Shown piece by piece: positions 59,995-64,000 of a stretch of 64,000 nucleotides of DNA; position 1 is the stretch's first letter; the number at the start of each line of letters is the position of its first letter. A program made the position numbers and the translations under genes. Origin of the DNA: Aurantiochytrium sp. KH105 (taxonomy: Eukaryota > Sar > Bigyra > Thraustochytrida > Thraustochytriidae); assembly GCA_003116975.1 (NCBI GenBank), contig BGKB01000029.1:1-64000 (forward strand), in the 5' to 3' direction. Under the pieces are notes generated by a model that was given only the letters and a program-made list of their open reading frames with translations, was not told where the DNA came from and did not search any database.

Positions 59995-62256
59995 CTAGTT
60001 TGACATCTTTGCCGAAACCGAGTCCAGAAATGCAGGTGTGTCCGCAAAACCCTTGCGAGTAAGGTTGTGTTTGTTCGCGGGCATGTTCTTGTACTTTTCC
60101 ACAAGGGAGCGTACGAGGCTGCAGCGGTAAAGGTAGCGGCTGTCGCCTTCGATCTCCTCATGAAAGCTAGCACCCCGCAAACGTTTCTTAAGAGGCTGCG
60201 GTGGCGTCGCGGGGATGGAAGGCATGGCCGAGTCGTTTTTGGTCGTACGCGGATTGACGCGACTGCAGCGGTCAACCGAGAGAGGAAAGATTTTGTTGCT
60301 GCCGAGGAGGGCCTCGTCCTGGATTTCGCCGTTGCTAAGCTTCTCGCAGTGATGCACGAGATCGCTGGCAATTTTCTCCGAGACGACAGAGTCACCCTTG
60401 TAGTCGGGGTGCTTTTGCACAAAATCGCGCATCCACGAGGCCGTTGTGGGCAAGTCGCCTGTGGATCGTGCAATGAGGAGATCCATGTAGACATTGACAA
60501 GCTCGACCGTCTCCGGATCCGCCTGCATGATCTCAAGATAGGCGGAAATGAGCGGGAAGAGACCCGGGAACTCCTCGCCCTTGCCCGTGAGGATCTCGGC
60601 AATGGTCATTTCATGGTATTCTTCCTCCACTGGGGTCTTGGCTTGGGCCTGGGCCTGAGCTTGGGCCTGAGCCTGGGCTTGGTCCTCATCACACTGTTCG
60701 CTGAGGACGAGGAGATCTTTGCGGAAATAGAACTTTTGCTCGAGAACGGCGTTGCGCGCGTGCGCTCGGCGCATGTTCTCGTCAACCTTTGAAATAGGCA
60801 CATAAAGCGTGAGATCGAAAAAGAGGATGACGCGGGTAATGAGCACGATGATCGTAATGTATGCGGCGTCTTCAAAGTCCGTGAGCTGCTTCTCCATGGG
60901 ACGGAACTCTACCCGCCAGCCCGTCTTGACGTCGAGACCTGGGGGCTTCCAGCGCATGGTGTTCCAATTGGTGCTCTGGATATTCTCAAAGTGCTCGGTG
61001 GAAAGCTTGTCGTCGACCTGCTCGATGCGCTCACTAAAGACAACCAAGGGGTCACGCACAAAGAGATGGGCCACGTGGCGGGCGAGAGGCTCGTCAATGC
61101 CGCTCGCAAGCAGCGTGTCAAGAGCCTCCTGGTTCATCTCCATTGCGCCATCGTTGTACTCTGGGCGGAGGCTAGGCTCCGTGGAAATGAAGCAATCGAT
61201 GGAGTCGTAACGCGACTTGGAGATACGTTGGGTGCCCCGCTGGGGCGTGGTGGCCCCTGGCAAGGTGGATGGCTTCTCAGCAGCGCCGAGGTTCACGGGC
61301 GTGCGGCAGTCGACGCTCTGCGCAATCACTTGCCAGCGCACGTCCGTGTCTACGAGAACGCCCTTGAAGACGGGCGCTGCCGCCGAGAGCGCCAGAAAGA
61401 TGGGGCAAAGCATGGCGAGCTGGTCGTAAAGAATGCGCGACTCGCGAAGATCGCGTGCCTGAAAGGTGACTTGCAGGCAGCAGCAGCCCATGCCGAATCC
61501 CATGGCATCCATGTAGACATCCTTTGGGCGCGTGCGGGTCTCTGTGAGGTTGTCTTGGGATTTGATTGCGAACGTCTTGCCCGTGACCGACTCCGGTTCG
61601 AGGCTCGTCTTTTCGTCCATAAAGAGAGGGAGTCGAATGTCGACCTTTTTGCCCCTGCGAAGACGGATGTTGCGCGTGAGCGTCGCAAAACGAGGGTGCG
61701 GGTTGATCAGCTCATCAGGGAGAAAGTAGGACTCGGCAACGGACCCGCCGGGCTTAAGTCCCGAGGGCACGCAAAAGTCGCCGACGCCCATGAGAGGCCA
61801 GGCCACGAGAGAACAGAGACCTTCGTCCTTGTCGAGGGCCGAGACGATGCGTCGGCGACGATATCGGAGACTGGGCTCGACATCGCGAAGATCCTCGGAA
61901 AAGCCTCCGTATGGACCGTACGGGGTCGCCTCGATCATCCATGCGCCGTACTCTGGGTGCCAGGTGGCCTGGGGAATGGTTCCCTCCTTGCTGAGAAGCT
62001 CGGCGTCTTCGGCCTCGAGCTTGGCGAGGAGGTCATGCGCGCGCAGGCTGAGCTTGACAGAGCCGTCAGGCATGGTCTTGTACACGTGAAATTCGAGCTC
62101 GTCGCCCCAGAGCAGCACGTCATTCTTCCGGTCCTTGACCTTTTCGTAAACCTCAAGGAATTGCGTCACGCCGTGCTTGATGACGTAGTCCAGGATCTTG
62201 TGGTACTCGGGGGTGTCCTCCCAGCGCATGGGGCTGCCGCTCTCGAGGAAACCCAT
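59995..62256 (-). CDS. GCLC: Glutamate-cysteine ligase (gamma-glutamylcysteine synthetase)
   Basis: First and rate-limiting enzyme of glutathione synthesis: ATP-dependent joining of the glutamate gamma-carboxyl to cysteine (EC 6.3.2.2), cytosolic. 753 residues; human GCLC is 637. Conserved segments in order: NDVLLWGDELEFHVYK near residue 45 (the glutamate-rich Mg/ATP site), TWHPEYGAWMIEATPYGPYG, HPRFATLTRNIRLRRGKKVD, YMDAMGFGMGCCCLQVTFQA, MLCPIFLALSAAAPVFKGVL, DVRWQVIAQSVDCRTP and EFRPMEKQLTDFEDAAY. This is the eukaryotic (non-plant) type. A QAQAQAQ stretch lies near residues 535-550. Starting at the first conserved ATG (MGFLESGSP), since the upstream ~530 bp are open but encode only Arg-rich sequence. 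Confidence 0.96.
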   Translation of the reverse strand: MGFLESGSPMRWEDTPEYHKILDYVIKHGVTQFLEVYEKVKDRKNDVLLWGDELEFHVYKTMPDGSVKLSLRAHDLLAKLEAEDAELLSKEGTIPQATWHPEYGAWMIEATPYGPYGGFSEDLRDVEPSLRYRRRRIVSALDKDEGLCSLVAWPLMGVGDFCVPSGLKPGGSVAESYFLPDELINPHPRFATLTRNIRLRRGKKVDIRLPLFMDEKTSLEPESVTGKTFAIKSQDNLTETRTRPKDVYMDAMGFGMGCCCLQVTFQARDLRESRILYDQLAMLCPIFLALSAAAPVFKGVLVDTDVRWQVIAQSVDCRTPVNLGAAEKPSTLPGATTPQRGTQRISKSRYDSIDCFISTEPSLRPEYNDGAMEMNQEALDTLLASGIDEPLARHVAHLFVRDPLVVFSERIEQVDDKLSTEHFENIQSTNWNTMRWKPPGLDVKTGWRVEFRPMEKQLTDFEDAAYITIIVLITRVILFFDLTLYVPISKVDENMRRAHARNAVLEQKFYFRKDLLVLSEQCDEDQAQAQAQAQAQAQAKTPVEEEYHEMTIAEILTGKGEEFPGLFPLISAYLEIMQADPETVELVNVYMDLLIARSTGDLPTTASWMRDFVQKHPDYKGDSVVSEKIASDLVHHCEKLSNGEIQDEALLGSNKIFPLSVDRCSRVNPRTTKNDSAMPSIPATPPQPLKKRLRGASFHEEIEGDSRYLYRCSLVRSLVEKYKNMPANKHNLTRKGFADTPAFLDSVSAKMSN
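60630..60680 (-). repeat. Gln-Ala hexanucleotide tandem repeat in GCLC
   Basis: Plus-strand copies of TTGGGCCTGAGCC(T)-type hexamers translate to alternating Gln-Ala (six or seven pairs) between conserved blocks of the enzyme. In frame and low-complexity, so probably a tolerated loop expansion. Confidence 0.75.
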
Positions 62257-63251
62257 CCTGTCCTCTTCTCGCCGCCGCCGGCGCCGCGCTCCGCCCCGCC
62301 GCCGCTGCGCCTGCTGCCGCCGCCCGCGCCTGCTTCTGCGTCTGCCTCCGCCGCGGCCGCGCGACTCGTGGCTGTCGGGCCGACGCCGCGGTCTGCCCGA
62401 ACTGCCGCGCGGCGGCTCCTGCTTCTCGCCGACGGCCGCGCGCCCGCGGTGAGAGCGGACGCTCGCGCGCGGGGGCGGGAGAGCGAGGCCGGCGCCCGCG
62501 GAGAGAGCGGCCGCGCGCGCGAGGCGAGGTCGCGTGCGTACGGCCGGATCGGCGGATGGATCGATGGACGGATATTCGAACGAGCTCGCGGACGACGATG
62601 AATGAAGATGAGCTGCGGCCTGTGAGCGCAAGCAAGACACGAAGCCCAGGCAGGCCCGAGGCCGTCGCGCCGCCTCGCGTCCTCTTCTTCTCCGCTGCCG
62701 CAGCGCCTCCCCGCTGCCGCGCGAGGGTCTGCGAGGGCCCTTGCCGCTCGCTCGCTCGCTCGCTCGCTCGCAGCCTGTCTGCACGTCTGCTGCCCGTCTG
62801 CCTGCTGCAGCTGAGCTGCTGCTGCCTGTCTGTTTCTTTCGCCTGGCCGCTGTTGCGCAAATGGAGGAACCGCGTGGAATGGAATGGGATGGAATGCAAT
62901 GGGGTGGAGAGGAGCGAAGGCGCCTTGCTTGCTTTCAGTTGTTTGCCTGCTTGATGCGTGCTTTCTACTGCATGTTCACCACCGTGACCTTGCTGGCCGT
63001 CGAGTGTGTCGTTTTGGGAAAACATCTTCAGCACGAGCGAGGCCGAGCGAGGCTATGAAAAATATTTTCCGGCGCACGCACCCACAATCTACCTAATGAG
63101 ACTCTAAATATAAATTGGGTTTCGCAGACCGCGGCAACTGCGCACGGTCGACAACCACCGTAATGATAAACCCTCTAACCACCATTTGCAGCAGCAGCGA
63201 CAGCAGCAACAGCAACAACAAAGGCAAATTAGGAAGTGCAAGCGCACGATC
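62257..63251. promoter_or_regulatory. Divergent GC-rich region, GCLC and right-edge gene
   Basis: About 1 kb, with GCTC units at 62745-62770 and GGAATGGAATGG-type repeats near 62876-62905. A CAGCAGC/CAACAA run at 63190-63230 precedes the candidate start at 63252, and TTTGCAG at 63184-63190 could be a splice acceptor. Confidence 0.4.
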
Positions 63252-64000
63252 ATGACTGACGACATCCCTCGGGTGTCAGGGGACATTGATCATTTGAAAA
63301 AGTGGGTGCAGGCGACCCTGGAGGATCGGGATGAACGTGTCAACTGGGAGACGCATTTCAGTGGCGAATATGGCGAGGATTTCATTCGATTTTTCGTCGT
63401 CGCATTATCGCAGGACGCCATTGGGCAAACTGGTGGAGAGTAAAGGCCCGCCCTTCGGCAAGAATGATATGCGCGAGGATTTTGAGCTCGTACGATCCAA
63501 GTCAGGATCCATCGCGGTATCCTACTGCGGATCAGCATGCAAGAAAAAGTCGTTCGTCTGTCATGGTGAAAATGTCTCCAAACACGGAAACATCAATTAC
63601 AGCAATTCCCGGAAGCGCCTGTTGATAAATCGGCAGCCGAAGAAATTTGCAGTCGCGTCAGGATCAGATACGGGTGTGCTCGCTCGCTTTGGGTTCAAGC
63701 AGCGTGCGGCTGAGAAGGCTCCTGCTAATTTTGCAAGGCTCTTCAAGAAGTGCAGTGAGAATGCGGGAAGCGGACATTCCCTCCTTCACTCAGACTCATT
63801 CATTCACATCGGACGCAGACTAAAAAAAAGAAAAAAAAGAAAAAAGATTCATCATCACAAGAAGCCTCGGAATCTCCTGGCTCTACCTCACCAAACTCAA
63901 CTGAGACTTCGAAAAGTATCCCGAACACTCAATCGCAAGTTCAAAGCTCGAAGCTTGTTGCCTGCCCTGGTGTCCTTTCTACTGAGATCGGATTCCAGCC
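63252..64000 (+). CDS. Candidate gene running off right edge, unknown
   Basis: ATG 63252 opens MTDDIPRVSGDIDHLKKWVQ and stops at 63443. A second frame is open without any stop from before 63415 to the window end (~195 codons) and carries protein-like sequence (REDFELVRSKSGSIAVSYCG, KKKSFVCHGENVSKHGNINY). An intron from 63302 (GTGGGT) to 63413 (TCGCAG), phase 2, would join them. Near 63820-63850 an A-rich run is followed in the other frame by KKDSSSQEASESPGSTSPNS-like low-complexity sequence, so another splice or an indel there is possible. No family recognised; the gene model is tentative. Confidence 0.35.

Noticed and set aside
59995-62784. N-terminal extension of glutamate-cysteine ligase by ~176 residues
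   Set aside because: The extension is Arg/Ala-rich, has no family counterpart, and the conserved protein begins at MGFLESGSP.
1-64000. CRISPR arrays, bacterial operons, intact transposons, rRNA genes
   Set aside because: No regularly spaced repeats with unique spacers, no ribosome-binding-site-led operons, no terminal inverted repeats with flanking duplications, and no rRNA-like sequence were seen.

Overview
The window is nuclear DNA from a eukaryotic microbe. It is gene-dense and mostly intron-poor, with moderately high GC, long single-exon genes, short introns with GTAAGT-type donors and the standard stop codons. Gene content includes SPT6, SF3B4, the HUS1 checkpoint clamp, TAP42, a Yippee protein, glutamate-cysteine ligase and a giant receptor-like membrane protein. 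This fits a heterotrophic stramenopile, most likely a thraustochytrid (Labyrinthulomycetes). The organism assignment is inference. I see no prokaryotic operons, CRISPR arrays, tRNA or rRNA genes, and no intact mobile element.

Layout. 1-3600: the 3' part of a leucine-rich-repeat / protein kinase / TIR gene that begins before the window; its LRRs sit one per exon. 3600-6000: non-coding, with an unusual cluster of perfect palindromes at about 4537-5064. 6-22 kb: a small membrane protein, an OTUD5-like deubiquitinase, a FANCE-like protein, a DHHC palmitoyltransferase, a Cys-rich membrane protein, a glycosyltransferase, an alpha/beta hydrolase and a WW-domain SPIN90/Ldb17-like actin regulator. 22-33 kb: SPT6 with a Gly/Tyr-rich tail, HUS1 (two exons) and a TLC-domain protein. 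33-50 kb: a triose-phosphate-transporter-family carrier, a ~2,970-residue receptor-like membrane protein with EF hands and an IQ motif, a coiled-coil protein and a WD40 protein. 50-64 kb: a DUF1214 membrane protein, a 1,213-residue protein resembling a transposase relic, Yippee, TAP42 (three exons), SF3B4, glutamate-cysteine ligase, and a candidate gene running off the right edge.

Many neighbours are divergent and share GC-rich 5' regions of 0.4-1.5 kb full of tetra- and pentanucleotide tandem repeats; convergent pairs are separated by only 130-360 bp. The genes are mostly unrelated housekeeping and signalling functions. HUS1 and the FANCE-like gene both belong to DNA-damage response, but they are not adjacent. 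Where no intron is stated, starts were placed at the first plausible ATG that preserves the conserved domain or signal peptide.
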